Counted from the stretch's first letter, positions 1 through 11,863 are shown. The stretch is DNA of 64,000 nt from Ischnura elegans (GCF_921293095.1 NC_060248.1:137714972-137778971); one strand, 5' to 3'. The notes: generated by a model not told the origin, from the sequence alone. Numbers and translations: made by a program.

Positions 1-367
1 TTAATTATGTACATGTTGAGGCAGCGGTGGACATACCAAAGATAGATATCTAGTCATCGATAGTTAATCATTATTAATGAAGTGAGTGAAATACTTACAA
101 ACTGAATAGGAAACATCTAAGACAGAAACACTTTAAAAAATTTATGACCCCCTAGGCCACACATGGTAATAACTAAATTACAGAAATCTTCAAAAGGTAA
201 AAACATATTGCTCGAATTTTATCAAAACATTCACAAGTATGCTGATTGGCTTTGAGGATTTAAAATTAAAACTTCATTCTTTTGAATTCTTATTTAGTTA
301 AGGGAGTACAAGGTTGTGCATGGAACTTACATGGTTACTTACTTATAGATCGTTACTGATGAACTTA

Positions 368-2607
368 TTAAGCAAAATTATTGTCTTCATCAGCCTGATC
401 CTCGGTCTGTTTATCCTGCCAATCCCTGAAGAGAAAATAGTAATTACTCCATGTGAAATGATATATCATGTATCATTTGCTTAAATCAGGGAGGTAAATT
501 GAGAAATTATTAACTAATATTCCAAAAAGAATAAGCAATCAGATTCAATAAATAAGATGTCCATATTGTACCCCCACATTCTCATAATGGCGGTAAATGA
601 TTCAACTTCCATGGAACATTATAGTGTATACCTATTGTAAGAGGGAATGGAAGATATGAAGAAAATGTCTGGAATGATCGAATTAATGTGGCAGGGAAAT
701 GAGAAGCGACTACTTACATTCTTATTTTCCTGACTTTAGCCTGGTTGAGCCAATTACTCAGACACCCTTTCAGCACCACATCGGATGCATCAGGGTGGAC
801 CCTTCTGCGTACACCTATGAAATTATAAAAAACATACTTAATGCAGTACGTTAAAAGTTCATTTCAACGATCAATTATTATAATAATCTTAGAATATCTT
901 ATTGGATGCACTCACGAAAAATAACAGGACACACTGAAGTGCTATAAAATGATTTCTTAACCGAATTCTTCTGAAGTTTGCCTGTAAGGGAATACATCTC
1001 TGCTACATAGTCATTCTAAGACGACGCAACATATTTTGTAGAAGTGTTCATTCGTTTCTTCTACCAATTGCTACCAAACATTGCATCTAGAGATAAAAAA
1101 GATCAGATCAATTAAGAGTTAACAGCTTATACAAGAATAACAAAAATCATGTTTATAGCCAGAAGAAAAATTCACCAAAAATTGTCATGGTTAGTATGCA
1201 CATGTAGTATGTGTGCACAAGTGCATATGAAATAACAAAAATCCAATCATACCATAATTGTTTAATATTTCATTGGACAATAATCCATACGCACTTCAAA
1301 ATTATGTTGTACTTGAGTATTTTTATAGCACTTTGAATTCCAAACACCGAGTGTCTGACGAGCTCCAGATTTACATCGATTTGGAAACTTTCTTACAAAA
1401 ACTTAATTGTTCTTTCATTAAAAAAATCATACATTGTTTGAATCAGGATGGCAGCACACAAATTATCATTATTCACTTACCAACTTTGGCTCAAATGAGG
1501 GATCTTCACTTATCCTACGGCAGAGTTTGATGAAATCCTCATCTGCTGTCAATGGCAATTGGCTGAAATTCATCTCCTCCACAGCAGCATCCTGTCGCTT
1601 TGGGTCACATGCCAATAAAGCATCTACTTTCCTCTCCAAGTGAGAAAACCCAGGTGCCATTTCTCCCTTCCACATGAGGAGCTGGCCATTCTGTAGTTTT
1701 AATTTACTGCAGCCTGTAAATATAAAATTGTTATAAATACAATAATACCAATTGATTTGCTTATATTATACTACCTTAGCACACTTGGTACTTAATCATC
1801 ATAAATCCTGCCTAGATGCTTATCAAACAGGTGCTAACCATAGACTTTAATACACCACTAATTTTTCTGTCAACAAACACGAGTAATTGTTTACTTTACA
1901 TCACAAAAATTTTAAGGATTGCAATCTTATTGCACAGAAACAGCTTAGAAATGTGTTACTTATGCCCTTGAGTGCAACATGCCTGTTAAGAATATACTGG
2001 CAGAAATGTACGATATATACATGGGTATTTGTAAAAAAATGAACTAAAGCACAAATCAATGCGTAAATCATAATGATTAGAGAGAGTTCAACTGATGGCT
2101 ATGTTTAGAACAGCTAATTAACTGCTATTATTCTTCGACATATTCCCAATAATTATTCATTTTCCAGAAAAATCCTTCATAAACGAGTTTACTGAGGTTG
2201 AGACTAATACTTTAACGTCATAAAGAACTGCTAACAAAGTGGATTCTACTGCGAGTACCCTGATATTTCTACTTAAACCGTCTGAATGGATTCTTTTCAC
2301 TATGCCAGCGAAAGCAAAAAATCATGCTAAATTGTAATTGCACTGAGAATAAAATAATGAATAATCTTAAATAATTATTGGATAGTAATTGGCGGTCCAT
2401 TAATCATACATAGTATCGAATAGAAAAAAAATGTTCCATTTACTCACATTTACATTTTCAGGACAGCAGAGATGAGTAGATGCTGACAGAGGCAACTTCT
2501 TAAATCTCTTCGTGCCGCTAAAAGCCACTGTTTCCGAGAATTCAGTATTCTTCCAATCCCCTTTTGCCAGTATTCACTATGAAACACGGATTATTTTCTT
2601 CTTCCAT
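368..2607 (-). CDS. Spliced element-borne gene with DUF4806-like features (copy 1, several exons)
   Basis: Read on the minus strand, at least four exons with GT/AG borders can be followed: 1713-1481, about 970-916, 814-718 and 425-368, the last ending in TAA. The first reads ...FSQLPLTADEDFIKL..., a pattern I associate with DUF4806 proteins of arthropod transposons. The next exons join in phase and give VRRRVHPDASDVVLKGC and then LSNWLNQAKVRKIRMDWQ, with an acidic tail ending DEDNNFA. A possible first exon begins at the ATG at 2607 (MEEENNPCF...), but its frame is disturbed after about 20 codons. For exon 970-916 an upstream AG at 982-983 is an alternative acceptor, but the chosen one keeps phase 0. 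The function of DUF4806 is unknown. The same exons recur in the 31-37 kb copy. The family call is from memory of the pattern; the exon structure is seen directly. Confidence 0.5.
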
Positions 2608-2689
2608 AGCATACTTCAACGTAAATTTGCTTGTAAAACAAGATTTTACAGCACAGCTAAATTCAAGCAACAAAGACCGTTAAGGTCAC

Positions 2690-2725
2690 ATGGTACACAA
2701 GATGGCCGCCGGGCGTTTTGGCGCT
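2690..2725 (-). promoter_or_regulatory. Promoter-like patch with YY1/Pho-type motif
   Basis: Just upstream of the possible start at 2607, the minus strand reads GGCGGCCATCTT, which matches the GCCAT core of YY1/Pho sites. The same GC-rich patch stands at the same place in the body of the third copy (55303-55314) and, slightly changed, in copy 2 (near 37171). Its survival in three diverged copies suggests it is the promoter of the element's gene. That is inference from position and motif. Confidence 0.4.
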
Positions 2726-3224
2726 AGTAGATTTTAAATGGACCCTTTCGCATACATTTTTGTATGTACACTGTATTCACTTCTGTACATTTTATACCGT
2801 GTACACACTGTATAAAGTATTATATTGGCTCTAAAAATATATATACATAAATTGTGTAAAAAAAAAATTTTCGCCATATCACCTGAAAGGCACCCTCAAG
2901 GCATCTTTTGGAGGCAGTGTCTTAAGTGGGATATTAATCCAAGAAAATATATTTGTAAATCTAAGCAATTCTCATCTCTGCCTGAGGGTGATCTCATGAC
3001 TGAGTTTTCTGACCAGAAAATATTTCCACCTTGATATGGCAAGGGAAAATCAATTTGGGTAGCTTGACATAGGCTGGACACAGTCTTGAAAAATTCAACA
3101 TTGACATGGCAAGGGTAAATCCTTTTGGGTAGCTTGAAATAGGCTGGAAAGAGGCTTGAAAAATTCAACCTTGAGATGGCAAGGAAAAGTCAAGCTTCAC
3201 GTAAGCTAACATGCTATGTGTGGG

Positions 3225-3500
3225 TAGTAGCAGGTTTGATATGGCAAGTTTGCTGCAGGTGTGATATGGCAAGTTTGGTGCAGGAGTGATATGGCAAGTT
3301 TGCTGCAGGTTTGATATGGCAAGTTTGCTGCAGGTGTGATATGGCAAGTTTGCTGCAGGTTTGATATGGCAAGTTTGCTGCAGGTGTGATATGGCAAGTT
3401 TGCTGCAGGTTTGATATGGCAAGTTTGGTGCAGGAGTGATATGGCAAGTTTGCTGCAGGTGTGATATGGCAAGTTTGCAGCAGGAATGATATGACAAATC
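3225..3500. repeat. 25-bp subterminal tandem repeat array (family D), about 11 units
   Basis: About eleven copies of a 25-bp unit, core gatatggcaagtttgctgca, lie head to tail. Units alternate between small variants (ctgcaggtgt, gtgcaggagt, ctgcaggttt). The second copy has only about five units at 37483-37600, and its opposite end (31383-31740) has related words in inverted orientation. The unit length is not a multiple of three and contains no stop on the minus strand, so all three minus frames stay open and give repetitive false ORFs. Confidence 0.9.
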
Positions 3501-3621
3501 TGCTATGGGTGCAATATGGCATGTATTCTGCAGGTGTGATGTACAAGTCTACGGCTTGTATGTGTTCACATAACTTGTAAGCTTTATTCAAGCTTGTACA
3601 TAGCTTTCGAGCCAGAATAGG

Positions 3622-3660
3622 TTTGTCACAGCAAGTTTGCTGCAAACTTGCTGTGACAAA
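3622..3660. repeat. Perfect palindrome, 19-bp arms around one base
   Basis: TTTGTCACAGCAAGTTTGC is followed by one T and then its exact reverse complement. It sits at the truncated right edge of copy 1 of family D. In copy 2 (from 37711) only the first part is kept and the sequence goes on to the true terminus. Confidence 0.85.
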
Positions 3661-3766
3661 CCGATGTATCCGATGAAGGGCAATATCTGCGGATATTTGG
3701 ATCCGATGAAGGGCAATATCCGTGGATATTTGAATCCGAGGTATCCGATCGGACCATCCCTAGTTC
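3661..3766. mobile_element. hAT-like element edge (remnant)
   Basis: Two near-identical stretches of about 40 bp (atccgatgaagggcaatatc...ggatatttg) are followed by ...ccgatcggaccatccctag. Reverse-complemented, the edge reads CTAGGGATGGTCCGAT, which resembles the ends and subterminal repeats of common hAT MITEs. No partner end was found, so it is probably a fragment. Confidence 0.4.
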
Positions 3767-5690
3767 GAAATAATGTTCATTTACTCATTTTTGATGCATT
3801 TATTTTGAATTAGTGTGCGTTTTAATTTTTCCTCCCATTGCATCAATATGAAAAGTTGACTGTATTTTTTCGTGGGACAACTTTAAAAAGATGTTTTGGC
3901 GATTATTTAAGCATAGGTTTATGTGCTTTTACTGGTATCCCTTATGCTAAATATTTTTGAAAGCGTATACATTGTTGTCCTTGTTGTTAAAAAGGAAATA
4001 TTTAGGCAAAAATGCACAACACAACCGATGTTTAGAACCAGTTGTTTAGAAAATTTGAGCCTCATTTTTTGAATATGGTATCCAACTTTTACATCTCTAG
4101 ATTTTTTTAAACTGATTTAATAGACCATCTTAGCCTTCCCAAACTATCATTAATTTTTGGAATAAGAAGAAAGGACAAATTGTAGTATAAATCATGGAAA
4201 GGTTTTTATAAAACAGTGGAAGAGGGGTAAAGAGCAAAAAGAAGCTGTCCCAAGTTTTTCTTTGTATGAAGTACACCCACTGCACAATAAACTCTGTTCC
4301 TCATGAGTGCCGTGTACGCATATGTTTATACCCTGATCCAGTTTAACGCTCTCCGACTATGTTCCCATGTCATGGTCCGAAAACCGCGGTGTTAGGAAGT
4401 AGCAATCATTTATCTTGCGCTGCATAATACTGTGTTGCTTGAATGGAAGACTATCAGATAACGTTTGGTACATTTTCATTAAAGGTAGAGGGGTAGGGTT
4501 TCATAAAGTCGCTAATAAGAGATGGATTATTGTAACTGCTTGAAGAACGGTTTTATTGTCAATGTAAAGTAGAAGCAAATACTTTAAGTGCACAAGAAAT
4601 TGATGGAGTATCTTGTATTTCTTTGATTCGCTTTCTTAGCATGCTGTACGGACTTACACGCCTTCCCCTGTGCAACAAACAGCCCTGCTTCCCGCGAACT
4701 GTCTATTGCTCGGCTCGGCTCTGTTTGGCAACATGGCATTATAAGAATTTATTTGTATTCACAAATATCAATATTTTTATAGATTACGGATCATAGAAAA
4801 ATTACTAATAAATTAAAAAAATGTTTCTGTCAGTTTTATTTCTTATTTCGGTCTAAACTGTTGGACTAGATAATGTTTAAACATTTTCGTTAATTAACGA
4901 CAAAATATGCGTTCAAAAAATATGCTAAAGCCGTTTTCTTGATCTACATAAATGTTTGCAACTTGTTGTGGAAGATGAATGCTGCAGACGTAGTAGTTTT
5001 CCCTAGGTTGAGTTACAAAGTTGATGAAGTTGACAAAACGGCTAATTTTATGGTGCGCGGAGTCATTTATTGCGCGCGCATGTCTGATTTTTGATTTTTT
5101 CATAAAACAAAAAATAAGTTGAAATTAAGAAAAATATTTTCATTAAAATGACGTATTATTCATCATTTTAGCATGCGCACAAGCTCAGATATAAATTTTC
5201 GAAGTACAGCGGCACATCATTTTGAAGCCGACAGTAATTTTTGGCATCCTCAACCCTTGATGAGGTAAATTTGCCCTCAGAGAGGTCGATTTCCTCCCTG
5301 GAGCCCACCCTCAGACTTTGTTATAGGGACGTTTCGTAATTGAAGAGCTTCGAAAAGGGAGGTTTTTATTCATGCATGAGGAGGCTCGGGATTGAAACAT
5401 TGAGTTTGTAATAAGAAGGTTTTAGTAAAATTTTGGTAAATGTAGGTTCGTTTTACTGAGGTTACGATGCATTATTTTTAAAATGGAATAATGACATGTC
5501 TACGGCGTGACACTTGTGAAAGTGACGTCTCAGGGATGAACTAAGCTCCGTAACGTGTCTTTTTAGGTCTGCTTTCAATAGCACTTGTTTTTCATGACAT
5601 TAATTATGGGTGGTATTTGGGGATTGAATGTACGAGGGCGGTTATTTTCAACCCCCGATGGGTCATGAGCAGAGGACGAAGTGATTGATT
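3767..5690. other. AT-rich stretch without recognisable gene
   Basis: Only short, non-conserved ORFs. The stretch at 4640-4735 is richer in GC. I see no splice-bounded exon, known repeat or RNA gene. Confidence 0.4.
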
Positions 5691-5739
5691 AAAAATTATT
5701 TCATTGCTAAATATTGAGCGCACTTGTGGTGTTTGAAAG

Positions 5740-5900
5740 AGAGAGAGTGACAAACGGGCGTACGCCGCGTGACGTAGTGGAGATTGCCCCGACGTTTCGT
5801 GACCGACAGTCTGGTCACTTCTTCAAGGGAATGATGCTGGGATATGGTTTTTTGCTGCCTACGTCACGCGGCTGCATGCGCTGTGTGGATATCTCCTCTT
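5740..5900. repeat. Nested inverted repeats, possibly a Penelope-like element end
   Basis: A 14-bp perfect inverted repeat (GCCGCGTGACGTAG near 5765 and its complement near 5857) encloses gacgtttcgtgacc...ggtcacttcttcaagg, which has its own smaller inverted repeat. An 'acgtttcgtg...cttcttcaag' block is typical of Penelope-like terminal regions as I know them. No reverse transcriptase is visible beside it. A structured promoter or another repeat is possible. Confidence 0.35.
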
Positions 5901-5939
5901 CATTCATCTCCTTGCATTGCAATGAAATATCATTTTAAT

Positions 5940-7015
5940 TATTTTCAAATCACTAGACTCGAAAGAGTGGAGTTTTGAAGTCTTCATTTCATAAAACATA
6001 GAGTTCGAGAATAATAAAGTTCTTTGTGGGTACCCTAACCCACCCTTTGCCAAATTGTTAGCTGTCAGCGGACTTGCAAATAATTGGATTAGTTAGATGG
6101 GGCTCTCTTCAGCCTGGTCTCCAATGAGCTAACAATGTTACTCTTTGTGGTTCTTGTCAGATATATCTGTCCTCTCCTGTTCTTTCTGTTTCATCAAAGG
6201 CCCAACTATCGATCTTCTTGTCCTCCAACATTTATCTTGTCAGACTGTTGACTCCCCGTGAGGCCCATCATTCTCTTCTGTCTTCTTGTAAAGGCCTCAG
6301 CCAGAATAATTTTGTGGGAGGAAAGGTGGTTTGAAAACCTGTAGTCCATGAAACCTGCCTGGCTTAAGGTTCTCATAAGACTTACTACTACTTACTCCTA
6401 CATCTTACTCATTACTCACACATTCCGCTTATTTGGTGTGCATTATTTGGTACAACTATTTGGATTTTCAGACCAATTAGTTTCCCTCAGCTGTTGTCAT
6501 GTAGAATAAGTGAGGGTGGGGGCATTCTTAAGGTGCCACAAGAGAAGAGAGGCAGGAGAGGTAGTTGCCTCTGTAAGAAGCACCTGCCGTAATCCTTGCT
6601 TCACTTCCTCTTTCCTCTCTAATTCTCTCCGCCCTCTTGTTCCCAACCACTCCACGCAACCAAACCCCTTACAACCTGTGTAAGGTAAGCCTGTGAATGG
6701 GACCTGCCCGTGCATTCGACCTAAGAGCACAAATGCTGACGAGAGAAGTCTGATAGAGTAAGCTGGGCAGTCGGCGTGTGTGCACGACTCAAGTACGAAT
6801 AAAATGCGATCGTTCCTCGACATGAGTTCTTCTGCGCGATTGTCGCGGGCGACGACAACGAGAGGGTCATGGCAACCTGCACCTCTAAATTTAAGAAACT
6901 GTCTTTTGTTTCGAAGTTCCTCTTTCTCTGATTAATGCTACAAGTACATGCTCGCAATGTGTTATTAGTGTCCCTGTATGTTTGCTAACCTTTTTCTATT
7001 CCTTTTTTCTTGCAG
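5940..7015. other. Intergenic or intronic stretch, nothing recognised
   Basis: Several short ORFs on the minus strand (6497-6957) have no known domain and no splice context that I trust. The last 55 bases are a strong polypyrimidine tract leading into the exon at 7016. Confidence 0.35.
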
Positions 7016-7084
7016 GCGGATGTTGACGACAGTGAAACGGAGGGTGTATGGTCAGACATCGACCTTGGATTAAATAGTAGCTAA
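7016..7084 (+). CDS. Putative terminal exon of an unrecognised gene
   Basis: A long pyrimidine tract ending in ttcttgcag is followed by 22 open codons and TAA. The encoded tail reads ADVDDSETEGVWSDIDLG and ends in LNSS. It is acidic, as many transcription-related or transposase C-termini are. No upstream exon could be linked to it with confidence in 3.8-7.0 kb. Several weak AATAAA-type signals follow (for example near 7783). The acceptor and the codon-like composition favour a real last exon, but without homology it could be chance. I do not recognise the gene. Confidence 0.35.
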   Translation, partial: ADVDDSETEGVWSDIDLGLNSS

Positions 7085-8262
7085 TGAATGATATTTGATT
7101 TTGGAGGAATGAAAGTTTCTCTGCGAAAATGCTACTATGTGCGTAGGTTGAATTATTTATCTTATCGTATTATTTTAAGTAGCCATGAAGACTGCATTTT
7201 GAAAAAAATCTTACTTGTAAAATTAGATGTTTTGGCACTTCTAAAAGCAAGTGACTGGAGCTACAATGCTTAATATTTCATTGATATTGATTTTTGAATG
7301 AATATGGTTGCATTTTAATGACTTGAGTTTTTGGAATTTTTACTAATCAAGGGTACTATATTTTTCAAGATTCCGTGTTCAATTGTTTATTAATTTTGTG
7401 CAATCAAAAGTTCTGTATTCATAAATAGCATGAAATGTGTTTTAATTTTATACTTGCCTAAATAGAACATGAATTTATTTTTATAAAAAGTGAGGTATTT
7501 TCATTGATAAATCACTTTTGAATTAATATGGGTTTTGAAATAGTATGTTATGTGGTAGAAAATAAGTATGTTTTTCAACAAATGAATTGTCACCAGCATC
7601 CAAGATTGATCGAACCATGTATTTGAAAAGATAGCACTTAAGTAATTCCCCAGTTTTGTCATTATTAAACTTGGAGAGTATGAGTCTAAATGTTATTGTA
7701 CCCACGAAAATTATGAGCCATGTATTTTTGAATGTATCCTGGCTTTGGAACCATGACTACAGAACTCCATTCAGTATTAATAATAAAAATATCTGTGGAA
7801 TATATTAAGTGCAATCATTTCAGATTTCAAATGTATCATAGATTAAAGTGATGCAGTTACAGAGGGACTTCATCACAGATCAAGCAGGGGTATAGTGGTG
7901 ACCATCACCGATTCCTCTAAAAGTTATGTATGTGAAAGCAGTTAAAAGTTATGTATATTTATCTTATCATGAATTATGATCTCTTTATGTCAGCTCAGAA
8001 CTGAACCGATATGAAGTTATTATTCCTTTGAATATTGCCGAGCAGGCCTCAGAGTAAAAAAAATTAAGATCACATATGCTTGTAACTACAGAACCTTGGT
8101 TTATAAAGCACTGGCTGACCCAGCGAATGCATGCCGGCTAGTTGTACTGATTTGAATAATTTTTGAATTATCATTATAAATTAAGGAAAACAAATTAATG
8201 AAACTACAAAAATAAGCATTTTAATGGCTTGCTAGAAACGCATTTTCTTTATTCAATGTACA
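7085..8262. other. AT-rich stretch after the putative exon, no gene seen
   Basis: Very AT-rich, compatible with a 3' untranslated region followed by intergenic sequence. No conserved ORF, repeat or RNA gene was recognised. Confidence 0.35.
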
Positions 8263-8264
8263 TA

Positions 8265-8636
8265 GGGTAGGCCGGGTCACGCATACACGGATTTATTTCA
8301 ATGAATTTTCTAATTTTTATGTTGTAACTTATGACATTTTAGACATCTTGGTTTTATGAAGCAGTTAATGAAATTTTATGCATTCCATTTTGGCCTGTTT
8401 GCATTTTTAACAGCAAAAAAAAAAGTTTTTGGGTCGAAGTCTTGCCCGGATCTTGGGGCAAGTTAACGCAACGCTAGACCGATGCTTGATTGAAGCTCAA
8501 TATCTCGTGACAATAGCCCCTACAAGCAGCATTAACATGTCACGACTTGTGGCACGCTGGATATAACTTGGTTTAGCAAAGTGCACTGCATAAACCTACC
8601 CCAGTGGCCAATGCATAAACGTGCCCTGGTCTACCC
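8265..8636. mobile_element. 372-bp MITE, mariner-like, TA target duplication
   Basis: The left end reads GGGTAGGCCGGGTCACGCAT and the right end, reverse-complemented, GGGTAGACCAGGGCACGTTT, so about 20 bp of inverted ends with a few mismatches. TA flanks both sides (8263-8264 and 8637-8638). The interior does not code for protein. Size, ends and TA fit a non-autonomous Tc1/mariner element. Confidence 0.7.
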
Positions 8637-8799
8637 TACACATTCGGCTTCATTCACTTGAGTGAAGTACCTTCTGAAATACAGCATTTTTTTGCTGTCA
8701 GGCAGAAGAGCAAATAAAGCGAATGGTTTACCAAAAGGTGAACATGCAACGTATAGTTAACCATGAGAAAAACATGGTGTTTCTGGATTCAGAGCACAA

Positions 8800-9095
8800 A
8801 CACTCACCTTGTGATTTGATAATCATTATCGCGAATGAAACAGGAATTGAGAATTGAATTCATATTAATTCCAAGGGTATGTCGATTGGGATCATGGGAA
8901 TCCTCGGAATGAGAACTTCCTCATCTTCGAATTTTCCATTGAGTATAGTCTCGTAAATCACATTGATTAGTTGTAGTTTTTTAATCACCAAACGCGTTCC
9001 ATTGCATAGTTTTGATTGGTTTGGGTTTCGAAGTATCGTGGACACTGAACCTACCTTCAGCTGTAAATTGTGCCGTGGTACCAAAACCACTCACA
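8800..9095 (-). pseudogene. Helitron Rep/helicase C-terminal fragment
   Basis: On the minus strand the ORF starting at 9090 reads PRHNLQLKVGSVSTILRNPN, then LCNGTRLVIKKL, then LIPRIPMIPIDIP. This is the characteristic C-terminal part of the Pif1-like helicase of eukaryotic Helitrons (consensus 'NLxLKVGxPVMLLRNLNP...LCNGTRL'). The match continues past an in-frame stop into QFSIPVSFAIMIIKSQGE, equivalent to the helicase block 'FAMTINKSQGQ'. The piece is only about 95 codons of a protein normally longer than 1,000, so it is a broken remnant. No Helitron 3' hairpin and CTRR end was identified nearby. Confidence 0.78.
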
Positions 9096-11542
9096 TCTAA
9101 GGAGTATAAAAATTCAGATGGCTAGTTGGTGACTTCGACTTTGTTTGTTACAGAGTTAATATATTTGAATTGCTGCAGAGTACAAACTATTTGATCCTGA
9201 TTTACCAAGTTTCAGTCATCCACATCATCGTTCATAGCCACCAAAATTGCTCGTTCGCAGCAATTGCTTGGAGATTTGTTTACATACATGGTTAAGATGT
9301 GTTTGTTGACACACGGCCGTCTTTAAATAGGCCGGAGTGACCAATGTGGCAACGTCGCGCACCCATCATCTAGGAGGCCTGCAGGATTGCTCTCACCTGC
9401 GACCAAGTCTATTGTTTCGGCGCAGAATATCGGCAAAAGAAATCGCTTTGCGGCAAGGAAATCTACTAAAAAACTGCTATTTTACTTACCACGGGATAAT
9501 CGTGCATCCATTGCTGATTGTGAAGCAGGAGCAGACAGGAATGATACAAATTAGTCATGTATAAAACGGATGATTTTATTGAAATGCAGTCACAGAATTG
9601 AAAGCAGTCACATAATTGTAGAGTATTTTCTCTTGTTGGAAGTGTGTCTAGCGACATCCAACCTGTTATTCCTCACTTTAGTATAATTATTTAGAAATAC
9701 ATTTGTCCGAGTTTTAATAAATTTTGCAAAAAATAACTGTTCGGTACATTGCACTGAAAACAGCTGTCTTCATAAATTCCTCTTAAATTATCGTCAAGGA
9801 GGATAATTTTATTCACCAAGTTTATCAACACATGCCTATGATTTTCTTTTCTAAGAAATGTAGCCTCATTCTTGGGTTCTGTTAGAGTCAGAATCTCGAT
9901 TCGAGCTTACCCTGAATTAAACGATTTTTAAATTATTTTTATATTTTTAATATATTTTAACGATTGAAACATTAAAAATAATGTTAAGAAGCTCATTCAT
10001 TAAAAATGGTTAAAACTAAACAAATCATCTAGTTTTGACCAACTTTATAGGCTTTGCATTGTTACTAACTCCTAAAAAAATAACCCTAAGATCAAGAAAA
10101 ATTTTTTCGTGAACTTTTACTATTTTTAAAATGCTTATTCTTTTAACTGGGGCTGAGGCAAAACAAAAAAACTTAACATCATTAAAATCGGTGCAGCCGT
10201 TCTCGAGTTATAAATGGTGCAACTAGCACGATTTTCGACTTTCTGTACCCTTTGGTGCTTCTACATTCCATTTCCTCACCTTCATTACTTTCATAAGTCT
10301 TTTGAATCTTACATTGCATTTAATGAGTACTAGGTTGAGGTCTGAATGTTTTTAACGTCGATTTTTATAAAATAAGCATCGTTATTTTCCTGAGCAAATG
10401 TTATATATACCTCGATTTTAATCGCAAAAACGTCCATATTGATGTTATGGCTACTATATGGCATCCGCGGCAGGGAAGCTGTGTGAGTTTTTCAGGCTAT
10501 TTCATAACCTCTGTTTTACGATATCTGATATCTCCACACATTCTCAGGAATTTTCCATGTGTACCTACGTTCTTTGCGATGATTGAACCACGTGTATATA
10601 ATGATCCTCTCCCTCATTGGTTGCGAAGACTATTCAGAAAGTTTTTCATATGAGAAGAGGCGGAGCTTCCAAATAGCTCGTGCAATAAACAGCACGGTTC
10701 CATTCCGAAGAAATTTATTGCACAACTTCATTCAGAATAAGGCTCGGTGTAATAATTGCCTGCAAAATAGCAACCGCTATTTGTTCCGACCTCAGAGTAA
10801 GGATTGGGGTAGAGGGCGCTTTCAGGCTGCGCAGTGGCAGATTCTGTAGTCAACATGGTTACCACGTGATCGTGGGAAGAAGTGCAGGAAATTTAAATCT
10901 ACCGTAGCACGGGTGGCATGAAGTTACCGTATTACGGTGATACAATGAGGACTAAATAAATACAATCGGGCTCAATTACTTTGAAAAACTTGAAACTAGT
11001 AACAAAGACTCTTAGAAAAAGTAATCAGTGGAACTATATCTATAATTAATTTCCATTTTTCTCTCACGTATGATTTAAATTTTCAACTACGAAATTCTAA
11101 ATGGTCTATCTAAAATCTAAAATGGTCAACAATTAAATTTTTCAAAAGAATATCAGAAAAAGCAAAGTCTAAATTCAAATTTTGCGTAAGATTCCCAATA
11201 ACTACTCAAGTAAAATATACCTTTTTCAACACTAGGGGCTTACTTTACGACTCGCAGCTCATACATTGCGTCAAGAATATAACGTTTCCAAGATTTGGCT
11301 GTATTTATAATATTAAATATGTAATTTATATAATGATAGTAAAATTATTTCACTATGGAAAGTAAAAGAATGCATAGTTTTCAACTATTACTGGTCTATA
11401 GTATTTGCATATTAACCAAAGCATTAAAATTATACATTTTTCAAGTTTAATAGGATTCCTTCTGGACTAAACAATGCACTTGATGTTTTCCACTTTTATT
11501 TGGAGATAGATGCATATTTTAATGATAAACTTTTTCCTGCAG
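9096..11542. other. Intergenic or intronic stretch with a promoter-like island at 10.58-10.87 kb
   Basis: No conserved ORF. Around 10580-10870 there is a less AT-rich patch with a CACGTG box, TATATAA, an inverted CCAAT box (attgg), a CTCF-like word (tagagggcgct, 10810-10820) and a second CACGTG near 10863. It could be a promoter of the gene whose exon lies at 11543. That link is inference. Confidence 0.3.
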
Positions 11543-11863
11543 AGAGAGCAGGATAAGGCAAAGTTGAGTTGTATAGCATGCCCAATAAAATACAAATTTT
11601 ATACCCCAGCCATGAGAAAGCCATTCTACATATTGAAGCCCACTATTGCCCCGAGTTGTGACTTCATAGATGCCAAGCAAGTCAGCAGCCCTCATTACCA
11701 TTTTAGATTAACTTCACAGAGTCTTGATAAAATCAATGCAAGAGGATACAGGGCAAAGGGATACAATGCCCCTGGAGAAGTAGCAAAATTTGTGCTCACA
11801 GCAACAGTTAATGTCCACTACATGCTGCGCTCCAGGTCACCATATTTCATTCAAGACTGCTAA
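11543..11863 (+). CDS. Unrecognised exon, likely terminal
   Basis: A pyrimidine-rich tract ending tttttcctgcag precedes 106 open codons ending in TAA. The protein begins REQDKAKLSCIACPIKYKF and ends NVHYMLRSRSPYFIQDC. The composition looks like real protein, with regular codon use and no low-complexity runs. I do not recognise the family. The open frame extends upstream through the acceptor to an ATG at 11510, so an intronless start there is also possible. The opposite strand is open over 60 codons but shows no features of its own. Confidence 0.45.
   Translation, partial: REQDKAKLSCIACPIKYKFYTPAMRKPFYILKPTIAPSCDFIDAKQVSSPHYHFRLTSQSLDKINARGYRAKGYNAPGEVAKFVLTATVNVHYMLRSRSPYFIQDC

Larger units (their letters stand above)
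1..3660 (-). mobile_element. CCCAG-type DNA transposon, family D, copy 1 (left end outside window)
   Basis: The first base lines up with position about 31976, and the two stretches stay nearly identical for most of 3.6 kb, so this is a second copy of the element at 31373-37817. Copy 1 lacks the 2.5-kb element nested in copy 2. It also has about 70 bp near 620-690 that copy 2 lacks. It contains the exons of a minus-strand gene with DUF4806-like features, a promoter-like patch near 2700 and an array of 25-bp repeats at 3225-3500. The right terminus seen in copy 2 is missing: the match stops at 3660, at the end of a perfect palindrome, where unrelated hAT-like sequence begins. Strand is that of the gene it carries. 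Confidence 0.8.

Noticed and set aside
3225-3500. CRISPR-like regular array
   Set aside because: Units are contiguous with no unique spacers, the organism is eukaryotic, and the array is part of a transposon end.
3165-3645. Overlapping minus-strand ORFs coding for repetitive CHITPAANLPYQTCSKLA-type peptides
   Set aside because: They are translations of the 25-bp array. The unit has no stop and is not a multiple of three, so all three frames are open. The same happens at 37407-37683 and 31383-31625.
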